This document shows positions 8,658 to 17,127 of a stretch of DNA of 64,000 nucleotides, piece by piece. The notes below the pieces were generated by a model. That model was not told where the DNA came from. It saw only the letters and a list, made by a program, of their open reading frames with translations, and made no database searches. Each line of letters begins with the position of its first letter. Position 1 is the first letter of the stretch. The position numbers and the translations under genes are program-made. The stretch lies in NCBI GenBank assembly GCA_030684935.1, contig JAUXXH010000001.1, positions 1 to 64,000 of the forward strand, given 5' to 3'. The stretch is from Pseudolabrys sp. (lineage in GTDB: Bacteria; Pseudomonadota; Alphaproteobacteria; Rhizobiales; Xanthobacteraceae).

Positions 8658-8831
8658 CTACTGCACCTTCTTCGTCTCTTCGCGCACGGCTTCGTCGTGA
8701 TACCAGCAGTCCACCAGCGCAATGTCGCTTTCGCGCACCTGCGCGAACTCGTCATGCACCGTTGCGGCGAAGCGGCCGCGCATGGGAAACTGATAAATCG
8801 TGGCGGTCGCCTGATTCAGAATTCTGTCCAT
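8658..8831 (-). CDS. DUF2735-type small protein encoded opposite glnII
   Basis: A 57-residue ORF reading MDRILNQATATIYQFPMRGR at its start and VDCWYHDEAVREE near its end. The TATIYQFP-x-RGRF and W-Y-H-(D/E)-x-A features are those of DUF2735, a family I know from Rhizobiales where it is often adjacent to glnII. A ribosome-binding site (GGAGCGAAGAG) directly precedes the ATG. It is transcribed divergently from glnII across a 446-base intergenic region and ends into the shared terminator with glsA. Function is unknown; a link to nitrogen status is inferred from position only. Confidence 0.85.
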   Translation of the reverse strand: MDRILNQATATIYQFPMRGRFAATVHDEFAQVRESDIALVDCWYHDEAVREETKKVQ

Positions 8832-8894
8832 CTCTTCGCTCCGTTCTCATGGCGTAACGTGACAACGAGACTCGTTGTTCCAACATATCGGATT

Positions 8895-8911
8895 TGCCCG
8901 CGCTTCGTGCA
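8895..8911. promoter_or_regulatory. Candidate NtrC binding dyad
   Basis: TGCCC, seven bases, GTGCA has one mismatch from the NtrC-type dyad TGCAC-N7-GTGCA. It lies between the DUF2735 gene and glnII, about 270 bases upstream of the sigma54-type promoter and 64 bases from the DUF2735 start. A weaker similar dyad (TGCGC, six bases, GCGCA) is at 9011-9026. The assignment is tentative. Confidence 0.4.
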
Positions 8912-9160
8912 AGGTGATAAAAATTAAATCCGCTGTTTGGCTATATTTTGCGCATTCTCGCGCGTGCCGTTTGATGCGGCAAATAAAGGCCGGAACGCAT
9001 ACCGGGGTGATGCGCGCCGCTGCGCACGGCCTGAGCGTGCCGAATTATTCGCCAACCTGTCGCTGATCCTCCATGACAGGCCGATTTCCTCTGCTGTCAA
9101 TTTGAGCAGTGAAAACAAACGCCTCATCCTTGATCTACGCTGCGCTGCGGTGCACAACAT

Positions 9161-9177
9161 CTGGCATATAAAATGCT
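9161..9177 (+). promoter_or_regulatory. Sigma54 (RpoN) -24/-12 promoter of glnII
   Basis: CTGGCATATAAAATGCT carries the -24 GG (9163-9164) and the -12 GC (9175-9176) with exactly 10 bases between them, and matches YTGGCA at -24. The -12 element is ATGC instead of TTGC. RpoN/NtrC-dependent transcription of glnII is established in rhizobia. Confidence 0.75.
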
Positions 9178-9277
9178 TGTTTGTGCGGGGACCGCCGGAC
9201 GGATTGACGGAGCTTTGGCCACCGGCGGGCCTCGGGATGACTGAAACCTCGCACGTCAAACTCATGAGAGACTCGAA

Positions 9278-10318
9278 ATGACAAAGTACAAACTCGAGTA
9301 CATCTGGCTCGACGGGTACACGCCGGTACCCAATCTCCGTGGCAAAACACAAATCAAGGAATTCGAATCATTCCCGGCCCTCGAGCAGCTGCCGCTGTGG
9401 GGCTTTGACGGCTCGTCGACCCTGCAGGCCGAAGGCCGCAGCTCCGACTGCGTGCTCAAGCCAGTCGCGCTCTATCCGGACCCGGCCCGCACCAATGGCG
9501 CCCTGGTGATGTGCGAAGTCATGATGCCGGATGGCGTCACGCCGCATGCCTCCAACCGGCGCGCCACCATCCTCGACGACGAGGGCGCCTGGTTCGGCTT
9601 CGAGCAGGAATACTTCTTCTACAAGGATGGCCGCCCGCTCGGCTTCCCGGCCGCCGGCTATCCGCCGCCGCAGGGCCCCTATTACACCGGCGTCGGCTAT
9701 TCGAATGTCGGCGACATCGCCCGCAAGATCGTCGAGGAGCATCTCGACCTGTGTCTGGCCGCCGGCATCAACCATGAAGGCATCAACGCCGAAGTGGCCA
9801 AGGGCCAGTGGGAGTTCCAGATCTTCGGCAAGGGCTCCAAGAAGGCGGCCGACGAAGTCTGGATGGCGCGTTATCTTCTGCAGCGCCTGACCGAAAAGTA
9901 CGGCATCGACATCGAGTACCACTGCAAGCCGCTCGGCGACACCGACTGGAACGGCTCCGGCATGCACGCCAACTTCTCGACCGAGTACATGCGCACGGTC
10001 GGCGGCAAGGAATATTTCGAAAAGCTGATGGCCGCCTTCGAGAAGAACCTGCACGACCACATCGCCGTCTACGGCCCGGACAACGACAAGCGTCTGACCG
10101 GCAAGCACGAGACCGCGCCGTGGAACAAGTTCAGCTACGGCGTGGCCGATCGCGGCGCCTCGATCCGCGTGCCGCACTCGTTCATCAAGAACGAATACAA
10201 GGGCTATCTGGAAGATCGCCGTCCGAATTCGCAAGGCGACCCCTACGCCATCGCTTCGCAGATCCTCAAGACCGTTTCGTCGGTACCGACGAGCGCGAAA
10301 GCTTCCGCCGCGGCCTAA
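9278..10318 (+). CDS. glnII: Glutamine synthetase type II (eukaryote-like)
   Basis: A 346-residue enzyme making glutamine from glutamate, ammonia and ATP. This is the short GSII form, with LPLWGFDGSST, GFEQEYFFYKDG, NGSGMHANFST and GVADRGASIRVP. GSII in bacteria is mainly known from rhizobia, related alphaproteobacteria and actinomycetes, and is not controlled by adenylylation; no DLYDLP-type site is present. The predicted sigma54 promoter upstream implies induction under nitrogen limitation. The gene stands alone as a transcription unit and is closed by a strong terminator. Confidence 0.98.
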   Translation: MTKYKLEYIWLDGYTPVPNLRGKTQIKEFESFPALEQLPLWGFDGSSTLQAEGRSSDCVLKPVALYPDPARTNGALVMCEVMMPDGVTPHASNRRATILDDEGAWFGFEQEYFFYKDGRPLGFPAAGYPPPQGPYYTGVGYSNVGDIARKIVEEHLDLCLAAGINHEGINAEVAKGQWEFQIFGKGSKKAADEVWMARYLLQRLTEKYGIDIEYHCKPLGDTDWNGSGMHANFSTEYMRTVGGKEYFEKLMAAFEKNLHDHIAVYGPDNDKRLTGKHETAPWNKFSYGVADRGASIRVPHSFIKNEYKGYLEDRRPNSQGDPYAIASQILKTVSSVPTSAKASAAA

Positions 10319-10346
10319 GTCCTCCCGGACCCGTGACGAACCACTG

Positions 10347-10374
10347 GGCGCCCCCTCACCGGGGCGCCTTTTTT
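10347..10374 (+). terminator. Rho-independent terminator of glnII
   Basis: An 8-bp perfect stem (GGCGCCCC with GGGGCGCC), 6-base loop and six T residues, starting 29 bases after the glnII stop. Confidence 0.92.
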
Positions 10375-10384
10375 CGTGCGACGG

Positions 10385-10627
10385 CTAGTCGGCGCCGAGG
10401 ATGAGAGAAATCGTTGCCAGCGCTGCGACGACGGCAGCGGCGGTCACCATGCGCTGCCGGTAGCGCCGGGGGCCGTAGACGCCGGCGGCGCGGCGATCGG
10501 CAATCAGCGCGGCGTCGAACTCCGCCGAACTGGAATAGGCGCAGCCCAGCGCCATGCCGGCTTGTGCGGCGGACATTTCCAGGGCGGACTCGCCCACGGC
10601 ACTGCTTTTGGACGCCGTCGGATACAT
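10385..10627 (-). CDS. Small hypothetical membrane protein
   Basis: An 80-residue ORF of unknown function. The N-terminal 55 residues are rich in Ala and Ser, followed by a basic patch (GPRRYRQR) and one C-terminal hydrophobic helix (MVTAAAVVAALATISLIL), suggesting a tail-anchored inner-membrane protein. It converges with glnII and starts 51 bases downstream of the GGDEF gene on the same strand. The ribosome-binding site is weak (GGCGG). I do not recognise the family; coding status rests on an intact frame and a plausible membrane anchor. Confidence 0.45.
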   Translation of the reverse strand: MYPTASKSSAVGESALEMSAAQAGMALGCAYSSSAEFDAALIADRRAAGVYGPRRYRQRMVTAAAVVAALATISLILGAD

Positions 10628-10677
10628 GCCGCCAGTGTAGGCCCGGGACGGTAAACGAGAGGTTGCGCCGGTCCGGG

Positions 10678-11949
10678 CTACTGCGGCGCGAGGTGCAAAG
10701 GCGGCTTTTGACGCTGCGACTTCTCGCGCGCTGCGGCGGCCTGGGCGCGCCGCTGGGCGTCGGCCTGCCGCGCCGGTTCGCTGCCCGGCTCATCGTCGGC
10801 CGCATGCATGCGGTTACGGCCACCATGCTTGGCCTGGTACAGCGCCGCGTCGGCGCGCGCCATCAGGCCGTCGATGCTGGTCACTGGCGCATATGACGTG
10901 GCGGCGCCGATGCTAAGCGTCGCCCCGATCGCGTGCGGACCGACGGTGACACCCACCGCCTCGAAGCCTGCCCGGATGCGCTCGGCAACCTGGGCAACGA
11001 CGGCCAGGCTCCCGGGCAGGATCGCTGCGAACTCTTCGCCGCCGAGCCGGCCGCTGATGTCGCTGGCGCGCGTCCCGGTGCGCACGACCTGGGCAAACAG
11101 GCGCAGCACGTCGTCGCCGGTGGCATGGCCGAAGCGATCATTGATCGACTTGAAATGATCGAGATCGAACATCAGCAGCGTCACCGGCAGGCCGCGCGCG
11201 CCTTGCTGCGCGCACAGCGCCAGCGACCGCTCCATGAAGGCGCGGCGGTTGAGCAGCCCGGTCAGATGATCGGTATTGGCTACCGTGCGCTGGACGTTGA
11301 CGTCGTGATCCTTGACGATCAGCAGCATGATGAAGGCGATGCCGACCGCATAGACGATGGTTTCCAGCGCGACCAGCGCCAGCCAGTTGCTGAAGAAAAG
11401 GTCGGGCAGCAGCACCCGCACTGTCAGCGGCACCAGCAGCACGACGGCGTGCAGGCAGGTCATCATCACCGTGCCGCTGCGCGAGTATCGCGTCGCCCGG
11501 CGCTCGCGCCAGAACTCGGTAACGATCAACGCGGTATAGACCGCCACGATCAGCACGCCGAGCGCCGCATGCGCGATCGTGCCCTGTTGCAGTGCCGGAA
11601 ACTGGCACAGCACCAGCCAGACAATGGCGCCGGCGGCGATGCCGCCCCAGGCGACCGCCCGGCCGTGAAACAGCCGTACGCCGTTCCAGAGCAGGCCGCA
11701 GGCCACGAAGATCAGCGCCGCCGACAGATCGCGGGGAAGTTCGACAAACGGCGCCGGAGAAGCCCACACGGCCATGGCGGCGGCGGCAACCATGTAGGCC
11801 GAGCCCCACCAGGCAAGCGCACGCGCGGCAGGCTGTTGCAGCCAGGTCAAGATCAAAAACAGGCCCAACAGGCCTGTCATACAGATCGCCACGAAAGCGA
11901 GCGTCGGTCCGTCCAATGCCGAAACCTGAAGACTGCCTACCGACAACAA
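10678..11949 (-). CDS. Membrane-anchored diguanylate cyclase (GGDEF)
   Basis: A 423-residue enzyme predicted to make cyclic-di-GMP from two GTP. The N-terminal half has about six to seven hydrophobic helices; the C-terminal half is a GGDEF domain with an active GGEEF signature at about 303-307. An inhibitory-site RASD lies five residues upstream (294-297), so product inhibition is expected. There is no EAL domain. I chose the TTG at 11949 because GGAGGGAGG precedes it by six bases; the open frame extends to an ATG at 12054 without such a site, and TTG at 11946 is equally possible. The C terminus has a short Gln/Ala/Arg-rich tail. Confidence 0.9.
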   Translation of the reverse strand: MLSVGSLQVSALDGPTLAFVAICMTGLLGLFLILTWLQQPAARALAWWGSAYMVAAAAMAVWASPAPFVELPRDLSAALIFVACGLLWNGVRLFHGRAVAWGGIAAGAIVWLVLCQFPALQQGTIAHAALGVLIVAVYTALIVTEFWRERRATRYSRSGTVMMTCLHAVVLLVPLTVRVLLPDLFFSNWLALVALETIVYAVGIAFIMLLIVKDHDVNVQRTVANTDHLTGLLNRRAFMERSLALCAQQGARGLPVTLLMFDLDHFKSINDRFGHATGDDVLRLFAQVVRTGTRASDISGRLGGEEFAAILPGSLAVVAQVAERIRAGFEAVGVTVGPHAIGATLSIGAATSYAPVTSIDGLMARADAALYQAKHGGRNRMHAADDEPGSEPARQADAQRRAQAAAAREKSQRQKPPLHLAPQ

Positions 11950-12193
11950 AAAAGGCCTCCCTCCGCCGATAGACGGTGGACTGTGCGGACCCCCAAGTCG
12001 AAGCGGTATAATTATCCGACCCCGATGCGAAAAGGCTTGCGGAAAAAGACACATTTCGATGCAAGACTTGCGCTAATTGGAGCGAACTGGAACCAGACGA
12101 AAGCGCTAGGCGATCCTGTCCGTCCAAGCGGTCATCGCGTTTCGAATCGCGCTATGGTGCCGGCATGATCACGTTTGCGCACCTCTCCCGCCC

Positions 12194-13807
12194 ATGACCT
12201 CCTTCCTGCAGTCGCTGAAGGCGAAATTCCGGCCACCCCGTCAATTTGAGAACCTGCTGCTTTTCGGCTGGACCGGCACGCTGGTCGCCGTCGGCGGCGG
12301 CCTTCTGGTGTCGTTTTTGCTGCTGGGCTTTTGGTGGCCGTACTGGGCGATCCACGACATGGATGTCTGGATGGTCTATGGTGCCTGGCTCCTCAACGAT
12401 AACCTGCCGCAGGAAATCTACGACCACCCCGGCTATCTGTCGCTGGTGCTGCTCGGCGGCTGGCTGTCGTTCCTGCACGGCATCGGGCTGGTGGCCGTCG
12501 ACCGGCTATCTCAATTGCCAAGCCCGGCCGACGCGGCGGCGGCCTGGACCCACGCCGTGCGCGCCGGACGCGTGCTGTCCCTGATCCAGGCGATCCTGTT
12601 CATCGGCGGCTTTGCCTTCCTGATCCGCCGTCTCGTGCGCGACTGGCGGGTCGCCGGACTTGCCACCTTCTTCCTGGGGTTTTCCGGCGCGCTATCGCTG
12701 CAAGTGCGCATTCTGCGCACCGAGATCATCGCCGCCGGTCTGGTCGTCCTCTGTCTGATGCTTCTGCTGGTCGCCGCGCAGTCGCGCAGCAGTTGGTGGC
12801 GGCCGCTCACCCTCGGTGTCGCCGCCTTGTTCTGCGCGCTGGCGCTGCAAAACAAGGTGCAGGCGATCCTGCTGATCTGCGCGCTGCCGCCGATCATCCT
12901 GATGTTCCGGACGCCCCCCGCAGACGACAACGACTTCTGGCGGCGCTCACGGGTCGCCTCGCTGGTGTTGCTGGCAACAGCGGCCGTGGCCCTTGCATCG
13001 GCGGCGGCGGCATGGCCGCTGTACCGGCTCGGCCTGTTCGGCGCCGACACCAACGTCCTGAACTGGCGGCCGTTCATCTGGCGCTATGGTTCCTACCAGC
13101 CGTTCATGATGCTGTGGCTCGCCGGTTCGGTCGTTCTGTTTGCCTGGCTCAACCGCGTCAGCTGGCGTGAAACTGTCACCGCGCTGCTGGCGGCCCTTGC
13201 CGGCGGCTCGCTCGGCCTGCTCGCACTTTACAGCTACTACCACCCGCAAAACGTGCTGGCGGTTTTTCACCCGCTCGAACAGCTCGCCTTCATGGTGCAG
13301 GACAACAAGATCTTCGCCGGCGACAATACCGCCGTGAAGGCGCTGACCGCGCTGTTTGCGGGGATCGGCCGGGTCATGCTGATCCGCACCTTCGTATTCG
13401 ATTCATCGGCCCGGCCGGGGATCTTCCTCGAATGGTATGTGATTGCGGCCACGATCTATGCCTATCGCCACGGGCGGCGCGAACTGGCAGCGCAAGCCGC
13501 CATGATCATGGCGGTGGTCTGGGGCTTCGATACCATCGTCACCATTCGCGGACTGAAGATGGAATATTTCATCTTCACCGATCCGCTGACCATCATTGCC
13601 GCGGCCCTGCTGACCGCGCAACAGATCGATCTGCAACGCCACCGCTGGGCCTACCCCGTTGGCGCGGCGCTGATTGTTGCCCACGTCGTCCTCAGCCAGT
13701 CCGAGCCGGTAAAGCATTCGATTGGCAATGATCCGAAGATGTATTTCTGCCAGCCGAACTACTATTACACCCGACGCATCGACAGCTTTTCGTTCTGCAA
13801 ACAATAA
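12194..13807 (+). CDS. Polytopic membrane protein, GT-C glycosyltransferase-like
   Basis: A 537-residue integral membrane protein with roughly 10-12 hydrophobic helices. Between the first two helices lies an extracytoplasmic loop with acidic residues (IHDMDVWMVYGAW, then EIYDHPGYL), the position and character of the catalytic loop of GT-C enzymes such as ArnT and PMT, which take sugars from polyprenyl phosphates. I cannot name the donor or acceptor. It stands alone between a divergent GGDEF gene and convergent ribosomal genes. No good ribosome-binding site precedes the ATG. Confidence 0.7.
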   Translation: MTSFLQSLKAKFRPPRQFENLLLFGWTGTLVAVGGGLLVSFLLLGFWWPYWAIHDMDVWMVYGAWLLNDNLPQEIYDHPGYLSLVLLGGWLSFLHGIGLVAVDRLSQLPSPADAAAAWTHAVRAGRVLSLIQAILFIGGFAFLIRRLVRDWRVAGLATFFLGFSGALSLQVRILRTEIIAAGLVVLCLMLLLVAAQSRSSWWRPLTLGVAALFCALALQNKVQAILLICALPPIILMFRTPPADDNDFWRRSRVASLVLLATAAVALASAAAAWPLYRLGLFGADTNVLNWRPFIWRYGSYQPFMMLWLAGSVVLFAWLNRVSWRETVTALLAALAGGSLGLLALYSYYHPQNVLAVFHPLEQLAFMVQDNKIFAGDNTAVKALTALFAGIGRVMLIRTFVFDSSARPGIFLEWYVIAATIYAYRHGRRELAAQAAMIMAVVWGFDTIVTIRGLKMEYFIFTDPLTIIAAALLTAQQIDLQRHRWAYPVGAALIVAHVVLSQSEPVKHSIGNDPKMYFCQPNYYYTRRIDSFSFCKQ

Positions 13808-13808
13808 A

Positions 13809-13837
13809 AAACGGGCCGCGAAATTCGCGGCCCGTTT
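13809..13837. terminator. Bidirectional terminator between the GT-C-like gene and rpsI
   Basis: A 12-bp inverted repeat (AAACGGGCCGCG with CGCGGCCCGTTT) around AAATT, flanked by A and T runs; it serves both converging genes. Confidence 0.93.
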
Positions 13838-13866
13838 GATTTGGCAACAGCCTGGCGCCTGTCGGT

Positions 13867-14343
13867 TTAGCGCTTCGAGAACTGGAAGGAGCGACGGGCC
13901 TTGGCACGGCCGTACTTCTTGCGCTCGACCACGCGCGAGTCGCGGGTCAGGAAGCCGCCGCGCTTGAGCGCGCCGCGGAGATCCGGCTCGAAATAGGTCA
14001 GCGCCTTGGCCAGACCGTGACGCACCGCGCCGGCCTGGCCCGACAGGCCGCCGCCGGAGACGGTGCAGATGATGTCGTACTGGGTGGCGCGGTTGGCCGC
14101 GACCAGCGGCTGGTTGATCATCATGCGCAACACCGGACGGGCGAAGAAGGCTTCGATGGTTTTGGTGTTGACGACGATCTTGCCGCTGCCGGGCTTGATC
14201 CAGACGCGGGCGACCGCGTTCTTGCGCTTGCCGGTGGCATAGGCACGGCCCTGCGCATCCAGCTTCTGCACATATTGCGGAGCGTCCGGAGTGGCCGGCT
14301 TGAGGCTCGACAAGCCTTCGAGTGACTGTACGGTCTCGGCCAC
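13867..14343 (-). CDS. rpsI: 30S ribosomal protein S9
   Basis: A 158-residue ribosomal protein of the small-subunit head, whose basic C-terminal tail reaches the P site. Recognised by [39 protein letters not shown] and the invariant end [10 protein letters not shown] start it at GTG 14343, giving [10 protein letters not shown] as in alphaproteobacterial homologues, because GGAG lies nine bases before; a TTG six bases further upstream overlaps the rplM stop but is too close to that site. It is cotranscribed with rplM, the normal pairing. Confidence 0.97.
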   Translation of the reverse strand: MAETVQSLEGLSSLKPATPDAPQYVQKLDAQGRAYATGKRKNAVARVWIKPGSGKIVVNTKTIEAFFARPVLRMMINQPLVAANRATQYDIICTVSGGGLSGQAGAVRHGLAKALTYFEPDLRGALKRGGFLTRDSRVVERKKYGRAKARRSFQFSKR

Positions 14344-14345
14344 GA

Positions 14346-14810
14346 TCAAGCGCTCCTTACGTTTTTACGGTTCATGACGCCGACATCCAGCGTCTCCGGC
14401 TTCTGCGCTTCGTGCGGATGCTCGGCGCCGGGATAGACCCGCAGGTTGCCGAGCTGCACACGGCCCAGCGGGCCGCGCGGCAGCATGCGCTCGATCGCCT
14501 TCTCAAGAATGCGCTCGGGGAACTTGCCCTCGAAGATCGAACGGGCTGTCCGCTCCTTAATGCCGCCAATGAAGCCGGTGTGGTGGTAGTAGACTTTCTT
14601 TTCCCGCTTGCGCCCGGTGAACACCACCTTGGCGGCATTGGTGATGATGACGTTGTCGCCATCATCGACGTGCGGGGTATACGTGGGCTTGTGCTTGCCG
14701 CGCAGGCGCATGGCAACGATGGTGGCGAGACGGCCGACGACCAGACCGGTGGCGTCGATGGTCACCCACTTCTTCTCAATGTCGGCGGCTTTGGCCGAAT
14801 AGGTCTTCAT
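14346..14810 (-). CDS. rplM: 50S ribosomal protein L13
   Basis: A 154-residue large-subunit protein that binds 23S rRNA early in assembly. Recognised by [20 protein letters not shown], the [12 protein letters not shown] segment and the MLPRGPLG motif near the C terminus. The ATG at 14810 has GAGG seven bases upstream; the longer open frame is not used. Its end nearly touches rpsI, forming the conserved rplM-rpsI operon. Confidence 0.98.
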   Translation of the reverse strand: MKTYSAKAADIEKKWVTIDATGLVVGRLATIVAMRLRGKHKPTYTPHVDDGDNVIITNAAKVVFTGRKREKKVYYHHTGFIGGIKERTARSIFEGKFPERILEKAIERMLPRGPLGRVQLGNLRVYPGAEHPHEAQKPETLDVGVMNRKNVRSA

Positions 14811-14959
14811 CACAATTCCTCGGGGATAGCGGCGCTTTGGGCGCGCCGAAGTTGGGCGGTATGTATCCGAGCCACGGGCGCCGGTCAACGGCTCAATGCC
14901 ACGTCTTCATCAGATAGATCAACGACTTATAAGAATGGTATTTTAATACCAACGCGTAC

Positions 14960-15427
14960 TCACCGGACCGGTATCGAATACGTGGCGGTGACATGCGCCA
15001 CCGGCTCGTCCACCCCGGCCGAATACAGCAGCACCTCCCCCACCACTAAGCGCTTGCCAACCTTCAGCAATTTCGCCTCGGCGATGAGTGTCGCCGGGTT
15101 TGGCTTGCGCAGGAAATTGATGGTCAGATTGGTGGTCACCGCCAGCGGCTGGGCGCCGACCGCTGAAAACACCGCGACATACATCGCGAAATCCGCCAGC
15201 TCCATCATGGTCGGGCCGGAAATGGTGCCGCCCGGCCGCAGGTGGTCCTCGTGGAAGGCGCGCTCGACCCGGATGCTGGCGTAATCGACCCGCGCGATCG
15301 TCAGCCCGCAGCCGGGGTAAAAAGCCTGCGGAAACTCGACTTCCAGAAGCTTGCCGATTTCCTCGGCCGAAAGTGCCGCTGCCGGCATCGTTTCCCCCCT
15401 CGCCGGTCCGTCCGGCCCGTCCGTCAT
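14960..15427 (-). CDS. PaaI-type hotdog-fold acyl-CoA thioesterase
   Basis: A 155-residue hotdog-fold protein expected to hydrolyse an acyl-CoA. The 4HBT core is visible: HEDHLRPGGTISGPTMMELADFAMYVAV holds the helix segment, with TTNLTINFLRKP as the central strands. GGAGG seven bases before ATG 15427 supports this start; an internal ATG at 15388 also has a good site. It is divergent from an enoyl-CoA-hydratase-like gene 83 bases away, so both may act on CoA esters; substrate unknown. Confidence 0.85.
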   Translation of the reverse strand: MTDGPDGPARGETMPAAALSAEEIGKLLEVEFPQAFYPGCGLTIARVDYASIRVERAFHEDHLRPGGTISGPTMMELADFAMYVAVFSAVGAQPLAVTTNLTINFLRKPNPATLIAEAKLLKVGKRLVVGEVLLYSAGVDEPVAHVTATYSIPVR

Positions 15428-15510
15428 AGCCATGCCTCCTGAGCAATCCAAGGTCTCTCCGCCTTGCACGGCGCGGCCGTCGGATTAAGGTCTGACGCGA
15501 ACACGGATTT

Positions 15511-16332
15511 ATGCCGATGAATGTCCAGACCCCTGCCCGCACCGCCACGGCGCCGGTGCTGCTGCGCGAGCGCCACGGCGCCATCGCCTTGCTGGTGCTC
15601 AACCGTCCGGCGGCACGCAACAGCCTGTCGGAAGCCCTGCTGGGCGAACTCTCGGGCGCGTTTGCTGACATCGCGGCCGACCGGAGCGTGCGAGCCGTGG
15701 TGCTGGCGGGGAACGGACCGGCGTTCTGTGCCGGTCACGACCTCAAGGAACTCACCGCGCGGCGCACCGATGCCGATGGCGGACGGGCCTATTTCCAACA
15801 CATCATGAACCTTTGCAGCACGATGATGCAGAGCATCGTTGCGCTGCCGCAGCCGGTCATCGCCGCCGTCGAAGGGGTCGCCAGCGCTGCCGGTTGCCAG
15901 TTGGTGGCGACGTGCGATCTGGCGGTTGCCACACAGAATGCAAAGTTCGCCACGCCGGGCGTCGACATCGGCCTGTTCTGTTCGACGCCGATGGTGGCTC
16001 TGTCGCGCAATGTGGTGCCCAAGCACGCGATGGAAATGCTGCTGACCGGCGACATGATATCCGCCGATGACGCCGCCCGCATCGGCCTGATCAATCGCGT
16101 GGCGCCGGACGCGCGCGCGGCGGCGATGGCGTTGGCCGACAAGGTGGCGTCGAAATCGTCTTACGTCCTCAAGGTCGGCAAGCAGGCCTTTTACAAACAG
16201 GCCGAGATGGGGCTGGCCGAGGCCTATGCCTACGCCGCGCAGGTGATGACCGAAAACATGATGGCGCGCGATGCCGAGGAAGGCATTTGCGCCTTCATCG
16301 AAAAGCGCGATCCGACCTGGGAAGACCGCTAG
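15511..16332 (+). CDS. Enoyl-CoA hydratase-like protein (ECHDC3-type) lacking catalytic glutamates
   Basis: A 273-residue crotonase-fold protein. The CoA-binding/oxyanion segments are present (FCAGHDLKEL near 72-81; VASAAGCQLVATCDLAVA near 124-140). However, the two glutamates of true hydratases are replaced by Q130 (AAGCQLVA) and G150 (FATPGVDIG). This is the pattern of the ECHDC3-like subfamily, so simple enoyl-CoA hydration is doubtful. It is followed after 38 bases by a CoA-binding protein on the same strand. Confidence 0.85.
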   Translation: MPMNVQTPARTATAPVLLRERHGAIALLVLNRPAARNSLSEALLGELSGAFADIAADRSVRAVVLAGNGPAFCAGHDLKELTARRTDADGGRAYFQHIMNLCSTMMQSIVALPQPVIAAVEGVASAAGCQLVATCDLAVATQNAKFATPGVDIGLFCSTPMVALSRNVVPKHAMEMLLTGDMISADDAARIGLINRVAPDARAAAMALADKVASKSSYVLKVGKQAFYKQAEMGLAEAYAYAAQVMTENMMARDAEEGICAFIEKRDPTWEDR

Positions 16333-16370
16333 CACTTCCGGCGCGGCGCGCCATCGCCTATCGAGGACCG

Positions 16371-16958
16371 ATGAACCACGACCAGTATCCCGACAGCTAT
16401 ATCCGCGGCATTCTCAACACGTCCAAGACCATCGCCATGGTCGGGATCTCGCCGAAGGAAAACCGGCCGAGCTATTTCGCCTTCAAGTATCTGCTGGAGC
16501 GCGGCTTCCGCATGATCCCGGTCAACCCGGGCCAGGCCGGCAAGGAGATCCTTGGCCAGAAGGTTTACGCCAGACTTGCCGACATCCCCGATCCGATCGA
16601 CATGGTCGACATTTTCCGCGCCTCGCAATTCGTCATGCCGATCGTGCAGGAGGCGCTGACGCTCAAGCCGAAGCCGGCGGTGATCTGGATGCAGCTCACC
16701 ATCCGCGACGACGCCGCGGCGGCACTGGCGGAGGCCAACGGCATGAAGGTGGTGATGAACCGCTGCCCGAAGATCGAATACGGAAGGCTGTCGTCGGAGA
16801 TTTCCTGGATGGGCATCAACTCGCGCACGATATCGTCCAAGCGCCAGCAGATGCTCGCCGGCGGCGTGCAGCGCATGGGGCTCGGCGGCGGCACCATGCA
16901 GGGCGGCGCCACCGGCGCGACCGACCGGGCGCAGAAGGACGAGGAAAAGGGCAATTGA
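16371..16958 (+). CDS. CoA-binding (YccU-like) protein
   Basis: A 195-residue cytoplasmic protein with a Rossmann-type CoA_binding domain: KTIAMVGISPKENRPSYFAF near 19-38, then VNPGQAGKEILGQKVYARL and the VWMQ-like segment AVIWMQLTIRDD, with a conserved MNRCPKIEYGRL near the C terminus. Homologues bind CoA or acyl-CoA but have no settled function. The C-terminal tail is Gly-rich and charged. The ATG at 16371 was chosen because homology begins at NHDQYPDSYIRGIL. It precedes metY, an association I have seen in related genomes. Confidence 0.85.
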   Translation: MNHDQYPDSYIRGILNTSKTIAMVGISPKENRPSYFAFKYLLERGFRMIPVNPGQAGKEILGQKVYARLADIPDPIDMVDIFRASQFVMPIVQEALTLKPKPAVIWMQLTIRDDAAAALAEANGMKVVMNRCPKIEYGRLSSEISWMGINSRTISSKRQQMLAGGVQRMGLGGGTMQGGATGATDRAQKDEEKGN

Positions 16959-17127
16959 CACTGTCTGCCTCATGATCTGAAGCAAAACTCTTCCGCCGCA
17001 TGCGGCTTTAGCGGCAATCCTTTCGTCTTCGCCGCCCCCGCCTTGACGGCGCGGCCGGGCCGTTTCAGATATCGCTGCCGTAGCGGTGAGCGAAATCAGT
17101 CTGCGGACGACAACCGAGGGAGCCCCC

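Larger units (their letters stand above)
8832..9277. other. 446-base divergent regulatory region of the DUF2735 gene and glnII
   Basis: No credible coding sequence is seen here on either strand. The region contains an A/T-rich patch near 8911-8950 unlike its surroundings, the NtrC-like dyad, and the sigma54-type promoter before glnII. The glnII leader from the predicted start site to the ATG would be about 90 bases. Confidence 0.7.

Noticed and set aside
10356-10826. A 156-codon minus-strand frame overlapping the small membrane-protein ORF and the end of the GGDEF gene
   Set aside because: Arg/Ser-rich shadow sequence that overlaps two other frames and the glnII terminator; the 80-residue frame with a membrane helix is the better candidate there.
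16959-17127. A SAM-II (metA) riboswitch in front of metY
   Set aside because: I looked for the SAM-II pseudoknot core (the GATTTAA and GTGATAAA-like segments) and found neither in this leader.
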